From: Gymnopilus junonius
Taxonomy: Eukaryota > Basidiomycota > Agaricomycetes > Agaricales > Galerinaceae
Direction: 5' to 3'
DNA: 18,725 bases
Assembly (NCBI GenBank): GCA_015501075.1
Contig: JADNYJ010000604.1
Location: 1-18,725 of the forward strand
Shown here: positions 1 to 8,042 of the stretch, piece by piece
Layout: the number at the start of each line of letters is the position of its first letter
Position numbering within the stretch: the stretch's first letter is position 1
Program-made: the position numbers and the translations under genes
The notes under the pieces: generated by a model
Seen by the model: only the letters and a program-made list of their open reading frames with translations
Databases searched by the model: none
Told to the model about the DNA's origin: nothing

Positions 1-395
1 AGCTTCAAATTGTGCAGGACCTTCTAAATTCAATGAAAGCATGCCCAAATTTCCGTCCTTGTGAAACATCAGCTGATATGACAACTTTCTTGGAGCGGAT
101 CGAGAAAGCAGACCCAAATGATACTACAATCGACGAGGACAATAAAGGTGTGAGTTGGGGTCACTATCAATTCACAGCTGGGTCTATGACATGTTCGTCA
201 GTCATGAAATCCTGGGAAGACATTGGAAGTACTACTACTGCATGCAAATTAATCGCTGCCACAATCCGCACCTGCAAAGTTGCCCGGTATGTATGTGAGA
301 AGTTGCAGGTTACCACAGCTTCGTACATCAGCGACACCTACCTTGAGAGGGTTATTGAGACACTGTGGATTTATGGAAGCAAGCCGGGGCTGTAC
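1..395 (+). CDS. 5'-partial exon of a hypothetical protein (gene interrupted by insertion)
   Basis: The frame is open from the left edge (in phase from base 3) to TGA at 411-413, so the true start lies outside the window. Recognisable stretches are VSWGHYQFTAG, then TTACKLIAATIRTCKVAR, then SYISDTYLERVIETLW. From memory, proteins with this layout are common hypothetical proteins of mushroom genomes; no function is known to me. The exon should end near 391-395: GTACGT at 392 is the better donor, while GTTTCC at 396 keeps the downstream frame. It is followed by a TACTAAC branch site (424-430) and TTTAG ending at 441. The next exon begins at 442 and is cut at 453/454 by the palindromic element. 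With the 392 donor, the next exon would hit TGA within three codons, so the 396 donor or an altered gene is implied. I infer, but cannot prove, that the exons at 1118-1641 belong to the same gene. Confidence 0.55.
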
Positions 396-453
396 GTTTC
401 CTTTTCCCACTGAGCTCTAATAATACTAACTTTACATTTAGCCTACCGTGATG

Positions 454-1117
454 CACTGCTGGCAGGGGACTTTTTTAGCTATGGTAAAATATTAGTAAAA
501 TAATAGCTTGCTTGTTTTAGTTTTAGACGAATTTACCTGCCAAGTAAAAGAAAATATGACCATGGTGAAAGATTCACTATGTTTTACCTGTTACAAAATT
601 TTACAGTAAGTTAATTGTTTCGTTTCTATGGTATTTCAGCTTGAATACAATTACACCTAAAGATAACAATTATCAGAAATCTAAACGTCGAGAAATACTC
701 CAAAAACAATAAGTTTTCCCTATTGGGAAATGCATTGCACAGATATAAGTTTTTTGTTGGTAAATAATTCAATTCGCACTAATTAATTAATTTTACCATC
801 AAAAAACTTATATCTGTACAATTTGTATTACAATGCATTTCCCAATAGGGAAAACTTATTGTTTTTGGAGTATTTTCTCGACGTTTAGATTTCTGATAAT
901 TGTTATCTTTAGGTGTAATTGTATTCAAGCTGAAATACCATAGAAACGAAACAATTAACTTACTGTAAAATTTTGTAACAGGTAAAACATAGTGAATCTT
1001 TCACCATGGGTCATATTTTTCTTTTACTTGGCAGGTAAATTCGTCTAAAACTAAAACAAGCAAGCTATTATTTTACTAATATTTTACCATAGCTAAAAAA
1101 GTCCCCTGCCAGCAGTG
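454..1117. mobile_element. 664-bp palindromic foldback / MITE-like element with ~311- and 326-bp terminal inverted repeats
   Basis: The ends are CACTGCTGGCAGGGGAC at 454 and its reverse complement finishing at 1117. The left arm (454-764) and right arm (792-1117) are complementary along their whole length around an AT-rich spacer of about 27 nt. The only differences I found are three 1-nt gaps and one 12-nt gap, all in the left arm, plus about two substitutions. There is no coding capacity, so the element is non-autonomous. The terminal CACTG resembles CACTA-type ends. The three flanking bases are ATG on the left and ACG on the right, an imperfect match for the 3-bp duplication expected of that superfamily, so the superfamily is uncertain. 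It sits 12 nt into an exon that starts at 442. A transcript through it would fold into one long hairpin. Confidence 0.88.
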
Positions 1118-1641
1118 ACGACCACTATGCAAACGTCTATGCCACCAGAGTCAGCTGGCGTTCTGAATCCGGCTAAAGCGAGTCATGAAGCCGATGCTGC
1201 TTCTGAGCCACCGAAGCTGGCAACGGCTCATGTTTTGTCATCTGAAGAACTGAAAGAGCGTCTTGAGGTACAGTTGTTCTCTTTCCTTTTGAGAATATAT
1301 GAACTAACAAGTCTGGAATTCTAGTCACTTGTTAAAGAGGATCTCAAGAGGTGGATTGACGAGCACAAGGTTGTAGTAAAACCTACAAACAAGCTTCGCT
1401 CTAAAGAGGGTAAGTTTGAGCTTTGTTCCCATAATCTGATTATTGAATCCCTTTTATGACAAAATTAGACCTTATTTCTGCAATTCTTGATGACCCCACC
1501 TGTCAAAAGCCTTCACAGGCTGACGTTGATACCATGAAAGCAGCTGTAAATGCTGATTTTCCTTTTTATGTGCTTAGGGGCAATACTTATAGTCATTTTT
1601 AGCATTCCTCGAAGAGGAAACCTCCGGCAAAGAGGTCGTAG
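1118..1641 (+). CDS. 3' exons of the interrupted gene: SAP/Ish1-like helical module and basic C-terminus
   Basis: Proposed exons are 1118-1267, 1325-1409, 1469-1545 and 1603-1641, ending at TAG 1639-1641. Introns 1268-1324, 1410-1468 and 1546-1602 are 57-59 nt with GT..AG ends; the first has a CTAAC branch site. All junctions are in phase. The protein reads HVLSSEELKERLE, then SLVKEDLKRWIDEHKVVV, then KLRSKEDLISAILDDP. This is the helix-turn-helix pattern of SAP/Ish1/LEM-like modules, which often bind DNA or chromatin (family knowledge). It ends in HSSKRKPPAKRS, a plausible nuclear localisation signal. The frame is also open straight across the palindrome's right boundary. The most likely history is one gene whose exon was split by the insertion; alternatively these exons start their own gene at ATG 1127 or 1141. 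The last exon is the least certain. Confidence 0.55.
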
Positions 1642-1769
1642 ATGCAGTGTCAGATCGTGGAGCTCAGGCATGTAGTTGGAGTTAGGACTTGCTATATTTT
1701 GTTTGTTTTTACTTGAGCAATAAGATGAGTATCCGGGAAACATACCTGGATAACTATTATCCAACTTTT

Positions 1770-2035
1770 GACGACCTAATGTTGACAAAATGCTGATTAT
1801 TGATGACCAAAATATGACTGAACCCCTGACCCTTTGCTGACTATTGTACGACTATCCATTGACTATTATCCGACTGATGTCTGACCGAAATCTGACTGAA
1901 GAGCTATCCTGCTGGACCTTGTATCCGACTTTTTGATTACTTACCCTAGTCGGACTTTGCTCGGACCTGATGTAACAAAAACGCCTCTGTGGACAATTTG
2001 TTAAATCTGGCTGACTAAAGTCCGACTTTCGTGTT
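1770..2035 (+). repeat. GAC-rich degenerate short-period repeat
   Basis: About 18-20 copies of a short GAC-centred motif (TGACT, CCGACT, CTGACC, TCGGAC) occur on the + strand, at irregular spacing of roughly 10-20 nt. Examples are GACTATTATCCGACTG near 1861 and TCCGACTTTTTG near 1924. Random sequence of this length should hold about 4-5 GACs. The complementary GTC is rare, so the signal is strand-biased. No clean unit length is visible. It lies just 3' of the interrupted gene and could be an eroded minisatellite or the remains of a repeat-rich transposon end. Confidence 0.45.
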
Positions 2036-2425
2036 TACTGAGGTTCATTACGTTGCACTCGAATCCTTCCTCGCTGCACCTATGCGGCGCACGTTGTACT
2101 TCATATTTACATTCATCTAGCCTCTCCTCTATCAGCATCCAAGCCGAGTCAACAACTATGGCGCAGTTGAATCTCCATCCAATCTGGGGTTCTGTGCCCG
2201 GACGAGACACATCGTCTCCGGGTGCATTGAAAAGAGATTCACTTTGAAGGGATTTGTCGGTTAGCAGATTAATAGTGGCGGTTAATCCAAGCTAATTACC
2301 TTCGCTTTCCAAAGCATAAACTCATTGACTATTGGCCTCAGAACTTCATCACCAGCCTGTACGGCCCAGTAGAATAAGCCCAATAAATACTCCGTCATCA
2401 ATCTAAACCGTTTATTCTTAGAAAT
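2036..2425. other. Intergenic, no gene supported
   Basis: Short overlapping open frames exist on both strands near 2001-2247, but they have no recognisable motif, no splice support and no homologue in the window. I see no RNA gene or terminal repeat. Confidence 0.5.
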
Positions 2426-2923
2426 TCAAACCAACTCCGGATCTGGCATCTCCTTCAAATCCTCATTCATCCAAATTGACATCAGCCACTTCGGCTCAAC
2501 ACCTTTAAACCCACCTGCTTTCTGAATATTCTCCAAGTCACTCCTGCTAACCTGTCTCGAAGTCTCCGGGTGTTCTTTCAACACACTCACAATGACAAGC
2601 ATGAACAGAATGTCAACATCTGGCAAGTCTAGGTTATCATCCGTGTACACCTCGACCAAAGTCATCTTCATGCCGGTGATGTTTTCAAGCTTGCGCAGTG
2701 CGATGCCATTATCTGGCTCCACGTTTGTCTTTTTTGAATACCAGGTGGGACCGACGACTTTTTGGTGGAAGTCATCATTGGAGTCGAAGGTAAACCCGTA
2801 AAAGTACATGTATTCTGAAACATCAGTTCTCCAGCATTAGTCAGAAGCCTGTGCTCAAACTTAAGCTGAATAAATCTCACCATCAGAATTGACTCGAGGA
2901 GGTGGTGGGATCGCGTTTAACAT
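2426..2923 (-). CDS. Two-exon hypothetical protein, 143 aa
   Basis: The CDS is complement(join(2426..2814, 2881..2923)). ATG at 2923 opens exon 1 (MLNAIPPPPRVNSD). GTGAG at 2880 begins a 66-nt intron with a CTGACTAAT-like branch site and TTTCAG at its end. Exon 2 continues in phase (EYMYFYGFTFDSNDDFHQK) to TGA at 2426. The product is soluble-looking, with no signal peptide or clear membrane segment. Hydrophobic VDILFMLVIVSVL around residues 92-104 could be a buried helix. The C-terminus is acidic (NEDLKEMPDPELV). I do not recognise the family. The in-phase splice, which joins a proline-rich start to a long open frame, is the main evidence for a real gene. Confidence 0.6.
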
Positions 2924-3352
2924 TTGCAAGTATTGGAATTGACTCTTTTTGATGATGGTGGTCGACGTAGAAGCACTTAGAGTGAGGTGGTGTCAGAACT
3001 GCCCAGAGGTCTCAAGCTCACCCGTCACTGCACAGGATTTGTCACTTATCATCCTATAGTTGCCTATACATATATTACCCATAGTGAATTTATGGGATTA
3101 AGCTATGCTCTGGAGAAAACTGAGGAGTTGAGCAGAAACAATGAAATTGGCCGCGAACAACACCCCTTTCCAACTCGACACCGTCCTTGTAAGTATTCCT
3201 TAGCGTCAATTCCATTCTCTTTTTGTAGGCCCCATAATATGACCATCCATTCTAAACTACTTGGATTCATCTTGGCGCCAGAGCTGCTAAGTCCATGCTT
3301 CGTAACGCGCTATGTACCTATTCTGATCTTCGAATGCGATGAAATATACTTT
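2924..3352. other. Intergenic; possible relic 5' exon at about 3141-3188 (+)
   Basis: On the + strand, ATGAAATTGGCCGCG at 3141 opens 16 codons (MKLAANNTPFQLDTVL), followed by a consensus GTAAGT at 3189 and TTGTAG at 3228. Reading then stops after two codons (AP, TAA). It may be the beginning of a decayed gene or a chance splice pair. A longer + frame across 2987-3367 has no motif and overlaps the end of the F-box gene. Confidence 0.25.
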
Positions 3353-4933
3353 TTACGTCAATTTTAACCTTTTCTGTTCATATATTTTCTCCAATGACAT
3401 TTTCCATAAATTGCCCACCGGACTATTGCCAACCTTCACCTCGAACTGAAATTGAACGTGATCAATGAAGTGTGAAAGTTGCCACAGGATATCTTCACCA
3501 ATATACGGAACGGGGTCATCCTCTTCACATTCGCAGAAGATTTTGATTATTTCTAACGGTCGTCGGCGAAGGTGATTATAATGGGATAGTGGGACGAGGA
3601 ATCTTGGAATAGCTTCCCAGTGGAATAGACCTCTTCCAGTCCAATCAAATATTCGAAGGGACGGAAGTAATGGCTCTGTAATTGATGGAACGAGATTGTC
3701 GTGGTCTGGAAAATGATTTGAAAGCGAGCAATAAAATGGATGCTGGCTTCTAATTGCAAACGCATTGGGAATTCTGAGCTTCTTTAAATAAGGTGTCGCC
3801 TGTAATATGCGGATCGAATCTTGAGGAGTGAAGTCCTCTTCGAAAAACTCCAAGCTCCTGAGCCCACTCCTCGAACGAATGAGGAAAGAAATAAGAGGGT
3901 TAGGATAGAGACGGGCTCTCAGTGAGTAGACACTGAAATGATACAAGTATGGAAGAGTGACGTTATTGAAAAAGCGACCTTCAAAGTCGTCGAATTCCAA
4001 GTTAATTTCGAGAGATTCGAGCCAGGAATTTGTTACGGGGTAGTATGCGTCATTCGGTAAGTCCACACGGCGGATGAAAACGCTTTGGAAGACACATTCA
4101 CGTAGATTATGGCCCAGGCGTAAAATCTCGAGGACGTGATGGACCGGCAAGAGCCTTGCAGTGAATCGGGTGACGTGGTGCCAATTTAGGTACCTGGGGT
4201 TCAAATCAAGATAACGCGTCTTAACAATCCGAGGTAGATTTTGGAATAGGGCGTGAAAGGTAAGGTCATCTCCGTCAAGAGAGTATAAGTTGATTTCGTG
4301 CAGATATTGGATATTGGAGAAGTTGAACCGGCCAATGAGAGCGGAAGGAAGTTTGAGATGCAGGCGGTGCCACCGATTGGAGTACTGACTGATAGCATCG
4401 ATCAAGGGATGGAATTCGGATAGCCATGGAGTGGAATTCTTGAACGAGTCCTCTACTTGAAAGGTAATGGATAGAGGAAGTCTCCCAGACCTGCTCAGCC
4501 AGTCCTTGGCGAGTTGGAGACGTGTCTCCGACATGTATGACGCGTACTTGCGAACGTCAATGATAAAGGATGACCACACTCCAGATGTCGCCCATGCGAT
4601 TTGGCGCCATTTCCGAGAAACAGCTCCAAGGACAAACGGTAATTCCTGGCCTCCAGAAAAGGTGGAAACATAATATGAAAATACAGCCGATATTGCTTCG
4701 ACTGGCAGCCGATCAAAGATGGATGGATGGGCACGGTTGTATTCCAACATCATTTTCTCTCGTTGGTGCAAGAGATATTGAAGGGTTTCTTCTTCTTGGG
4801 TGATTTTGACGTTCAGATGTCCCACTTCGCCACATAGAGCGCAGGGGTCGTCGGTACTGGAAGTTTCGCATAGCCTCGGAGGATCTATGTGCCGTGCTTC
4901 ATCGACATGTCCACAGTGAGTGCATGACTCCAT
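3353..4933 (-). CDS. F-box protein 1 with N-terminal cysteine/histidine module, 526 aa
   Basis: This is a single-exon gene from ATG 4933 to TAA 3353. Residues 4-39 hold C4-x2-C7-H8, H15, C22, C31-x2-C34 and H39, a probable small zinc-binding module. Residues about 43-67 form a heptad-like coiled coil (EEETLQYLLHQREKMMLEY). The F-box covers about 70-123, with core FDRLPVEAISAVF and the paired GAVSRKWRQIAWATSGVW. The rest, to about residue 510, has the irregular leucine-rich pattern of LRR-type F-box proteins (WLESLEINLEFDDF, SGLRSLEFFEEDF, PYLKKLRIP, LLPSLRIFDW). Family knowledge: the F-box binds Skp1 and the repeat region selects the substrate for an SCF ubiquitin ligase in cytoplasm or nucleus. 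The substrate cannot be inferred. It is homologous along its length to the genes at 8043-9698 and 15405-17014, and is the most complete of the three. Confidence 0.88.
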   Translation of the reverse strand: MESCTHCGHVDEARHIDPPRLCETSSTDDPCALCGEVGHLNVKITQEEETLQYLLHQREKMMLEYNRAHPSIFDRLPVEAISAVFSYYVSTFSGGQELPFVLGAVSRKWRQIAWATSGVWSSFIIDVRKYASYMSETRLQLAKDWLSRSGRLPLSITFQVEDSFKNSTPWLSEFHPLIDAISQYSNRWHRLHLKLPSALIGRFNFSNIQYLHEINLYSLDGDDLTFHALFQNLPRIVKTRYLDLNPRYLNWHHVTRFTARLLPVHHVLEILRLGHNLRECVFQSVFIRRVDLPNDAYYPVTNSWLESLEINLEFDDFEGRFFNNVTLPYLYHFSVYSLRARLYPNPLISFLIRSRSGLRSLEFFEEDFTPQDSIRILQATPYLKKLRIPNAFAIRSQHPFYCSLSNHFPDHDNLVPSITEPLLPSLRIFDWTGRGLFHWEAIPRFLVPLSHYNHLRRRPLEIIKIFCECEEDDPVPYIGEDILWQLSHFIDHVQFQFEVKVGNSPVGNLWKMSLEKIYEQKRLKLT

Positions 4934-6088
4934 CTTTAGAGCTTTAGAGAATAGTCAACGATTAAAATTCAATGATAAGGAAGAAGTTGGGAACCTATTC
5001 GTCCAGTGGCTTAAACAATATTCTTTCCTTGGGAAACATCCAAGAAGTCAGCGAAGTCAAATCCTGCAAAATATCAGAACACAAGCTCCAATTAACCTTG
5101 GGCGTAGTTGCGATATGATATCGGGTGAACTAATTTGCAGCTTTGGAAGAACGAAGGTGGTAGAACTGGTGAAAAGGGTCACGATAATTCCCATACCTAC
5201 TCGGTCGGAGTGGCACTATTGATGCCGAATGAACCGAACAAAGCGTTTTGAAAGGTAAATTACCCGAGAAATCCGATGTGAGCTTATGCAGAAACCACTG
5301 CTATTCATTGTTCCTTAGCTTATCACAAGACCCCAATTTTCTGTTAGCTTTCGAAAGTTCTAGACACAATTTATTCGGCAAGTGTACTTACATGCGAGGT
5401 GAACTCAGTACTCAACTTACGCACACCCCCACCAGGCCAAAGGTCTACCCAGATCATACCAGACAAGTATCCTTAATCCACTCCACACTAAATGCAACAT
5501 ACCTAGTACCAGCTACCTTTCAACCCCAATACTTCAACGGATGATAGCAAATGTTTCTTGGCTTTGCTGGACGTGAACCATATCTAACGTGAGCTTCACC
5601 TTAAATATGAAGAAAACGATCAGGATACTCTAATAACTATGGAATATAAGTTGACTTACTACGGGTGTACGAAGATAGACAGGACAGTCCTTCAGCGGAC
5701 TTCTTTAAGAACAGAACATAGTTTAAATGCGAGAAGATTACAATTAGATGAGACAAAAGGCGGAGGCGAAGGAGAGACCATCGGAGTTAGAAAGATATCG
5801 AGGTATCTATAAACTAATCGAAGGCTAAGACAGTATAAGGAAAAGAAAGACAAAGACAACACTTACAGCTTAGGCGGGTATGAAAAGGCCGCGCTGGTTT
5901 AAGGTCACTGAAATTGAAACGGGAGGTCAGCTTGGAGCATACCAGGCAACATACATTTCAAACGGAGAATACACGTACCCGGACCTTCATTTTCATCAGC
6001 ATCAAAATTCATGAAATTAAACGTTCATAATGAGTTAATCTCAAACAGGCACGTTACTATAGAACTGAAGTTAGATATTATATAAATT
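4934..6088. other. Long intergenic region, no coding gene supported
   Basis: The first 250 bp should hold the promoter and 5' UTR of the F-box gene ending at 4933; I see no clear TATA box. Further on are several consensus 5' splice sites on the - strand (GTAAGT at 5659, GTAAGT at 5866, GTACGT at 5978), linked to short open pieces such as MNFDADENEGP just upstream of the 5978 site. Open frames at 4920-5222 and 5248-5544 (+) have no motif. This looks more like a spliced non-coding transcript or a degraded gene than an intact protein gene. Confidence 0.4.
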
Positions 6089-6357
6089 TCAAACTAGCGA
6101 TGACCATAAGCGCGTACTTCGTTCTATTCCTTGGCACCCGTTGAATGAAGGATATTGATGAAGGAGAAATACACTGAGAGAACGACCTCATTCATAACAA
6201 CGAGCAGCAAATTTGAAGAGTAAACTCACCGCCACTGATGACACGGACCAGAACAGGACCCTAGCCCCACCCCTTGAACGAAAAAATAGCCAAGCCGGCT
6301 GCAGTCAATAGCGTTAAGGGCATTGAAAAAGTCGTCGGTTGTCGACGTCTTCACCAT
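6089..6357 (-). CDS. Possible small spliced gene, 70 aa, unknown function
   Basis: The proposed CDS is complement(join(6089..6173, 6230..6357)). ATG 6357 opens 42 codons (MVKTSTTDDFFNALNAIDCS, then RLGYFFVQGVGLGSCSGPCH, then QW). A consensus GTGAGT at 6229 starts a 56-nt intron ending CTCTCAG at 6174. The frame then continues in phase (VFLLHQYPSFNGCQGIERST) to TGA at 6089. The intron length matches others in the window. There is no recognised domain. The glycine/cysteine-rich piece GVGLGSCSGPCHQW is the most distinctive part. More splice sites lie downstream on the same strand, so this could instead be the 5' part of a longer or broken gene, or an RNA. Confidence 0.3.
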
Positions 6358-6557
6358 CAGTGGCTAGTGAGATGCCCTGTATGCGCACATGAAATCAGCT
6401 TGGAACACAAAAGAGCAGGTAGGCTCTAAGTACTCAAAACACACCTGCAGGGCCATCAGGCAGAAATCACGTCGATTTTCAAGTAATCGACACGGTCCGT
6501 CCAAAGAAGATAAAAGTTCGGCAGGAGATGGGCGGTAAAAGGCACCATAACGCTTTC

Positions 6558-6655
6558 AAGAACAGGCATCAGGGAGGAGGGGTCATTGGCCTACATAGGG
6601 CTCACCCCAATGGTCAACTAAATCAATAAAATAAAATAAAATAAAGAACAGGCAT
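6558..6655. mobile_element. 74-bp retroposed fragment with (AAAAT)n tail and 12-bp target-site duplication
   Basis: The 12-mer AAGAACAGGCAT occurs at 6558-6569 and again at 6644-6655. Between the copies is a 74-bp insert (6570-6643) beginning CAGGGAGGAGGGG and ending in four to five ATAAA/AAAAT units. A duplication of 12 bp plus a simple A-rich 3' tail is the signature of target-primed reverse transcription. This is therefore probably a severely 5'-truncated LINE, or a SINE, inserted in + orientation. The segment CTCACCCCAATGGTCAACTA before the tail resembles 3' ends of basidiomycete non-LTR elements as I remember them. It lies in intergenic DNA. Confidence 0.7.
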
Positions 6656-6703
6656 GAATAATTTAGATGGCCTTGGGCAGGTTGTCATTGCTGATCGGGT
6701 TAT

Positions 6704-6883
6704 GAATATATGCGCGATAACTTGAAGGTCTATCTGCTTGGAAGTAAAAATGGGGACACCTTTATGCTGCTGTAGCGTGGTCAGCTGAAACCGTCGCGCT
6801 TTAAGAAAGAGCACTGGAAATGGGGACACATTGGAAGGGGCGTCATCATTGTTCGATGTGACGACTATATGCGCGATAACTGT
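6704..6883 (+). repeat. Short diverged direct repeats
   Basis: TATATGCGCGATAACT occurs at about 6707 and again at about 6867, 160 bp apart, with loosely similar sequence before each (TCATTGCTGATCG, TCATTGTTCGATG). AAATGGGGACAC also occurs twice, at about 6748 and 6818. This suggests an old, eroded local duplication. No gene is apparent. Confidence 0.35.
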
Positions 6884-7223
6884 CAGTTAAAGTTCACGTG
6901 AAGAAGTGATAGGAAGACTAATTCAAACCTTCGCAGTGGATAGGATGACAGGATTATTATATCAATGAAGGCTGGTGGCTACGTGGAGAAAAGAAAGGGT
7001 CAAGATCAAAGAAAAGAAAAACAGGTGAGGCGGGTACCAACTGTCTTAAACTGCGCAAGTGTCCGATTTTATGCGTACGCCTTGCCTTGCCATCGTCGTT
7101 TCACGAGCATTGCTCACTGTACAAAAAGAGCGATGAAATGTCAATATGAACATGAAGTGGGCGGGACGTTACATGTGTTTCTTTGAATTCCGGCTGAAGC
7201 ACGGCTAATTCTGCTAAGCACAC

Positions 7224-7662
7224 TCAATAGAACAAATGCAAAGGAAATGTCCACCTGGAAGAAACCGCACGCAAGAGAACACTCACTATTGCTGCTGCAG
7301 CAAGACGGCTATAGCACGAGTAGATCCTCGCCCGCTCGGAACGTCCGACGGCGGTGCTTGAGCCAATGCGAAAGCTTAGATAACGTCGCGGATGTGCTTT
7401 GAACTGAAGAGCGTGCATGGCGTGTATGGATCGTTCGAGTAAAGGTTGAAAGGAGATGCACAGCAGGCCCAAGTGAATGACAGCGATGAGGGACCACGCA
7501 GAATTAGCTGCGGCATTTGGGGTCAAGCGTGCCAGAGGCGTCGAAACAGACCATACGTATAGAGAGGAGAAGCTCGATGAACGTGAACTAGAATGACGGC
7601 ATGCGACGGTGAGGAGGGACCCGAGTGGGACGTGATCAACGGTGACAACGGTGTTTGGCTAC
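7224..7662 (-). pseudogene. Relic coding fragment, hydrophobic, with an inverted cousin at 14987-15219
   Basis: On the - strand an open frame runs from just after a TAG|CCAAAC junction (7662, a possible 3' splice site) to a stop at 7224. It carries SSLYVWSVSTPLARLTPNA, SAWSLIAVIHLGLLCISFQP and LLERSIHAMHALQF, which look like one or two membrane or amphipathic segments. Near the end, GTGAGT at about 7284 and TTCCAG suggest a further intron. The DNA from 7662 to 7419 aligns by eye with 14987-15219 on the + strand. Shared blocks are GTAGCCAAA, GTTGATC, CACGTCC, TTCACRTTCATCGAGC, CTTGACCCC and TCGAACG. Conservation between two dispersed copies supports a once-functional gene or transposon-borne frame. 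I do not recognise the family, and no start codon is clear. Confidence 0.4.
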
Positions 7663-8042
7663 CTGGTCTGTGACAAACCAAATCCGAACCATGACTTGAG
7701 TTTGAGTTTTGACAATGATCGTCTTGCTTTCCTCTTATTCTCTACTACTCTCTGATGTCTTGTCCCACTCTAGTATTTTATATTGACCAGCTTACTTTGG
7801 GTTGCTCCGCTCTCTTCTTTTGCTGGCTCGTTGCAAACCTATGTATCTGCACTGCCGACTTTCCTCGCCTCGTTCCTCATTTCTGGCTCTTGTCTGACTC
7901 TGCGAGGACGAACTACAAATCATTATAGAAAGAGAGTACTAGATGGCTCTGCACTTAAGAAGCATATAGGAGAACTATGTAGCAATTTTTAATTCTTGCT
8001 CTAGGAATATGAGATCTTCGATGTGTGTAGCGGCACTAGATG
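7663..8042. other. Intergenic, pyrimidine-rich stretch, no gene supported
   Basis: This lies 3' of F-box gene 2 (- strand) and 5' of the relic at 7224-7662. The segment around 7722-7775 is pyrimidine-rich (CTTGCTTTCCTCTTATTCTC) on the + strand. The short + frame at 7783-7992 has no motif. The remainder is probably the 3' UTR of the F-box gene. Confidence 0.4.

Noticed and set aside
1770..2035. Possible CRISPR-like array
   Set aside because: The repeats are only 4-6 nt, degenerate and unevenly spaced, and the organism is a fungus.
2987..3367. 126-aa + strand frame between the 143-aa gene and F-box 1
   Set aside because: Composition and lack of motifs suggest chance; it runs into the 3' end of F-box gene 1 and contains an internal candidate splice pair.
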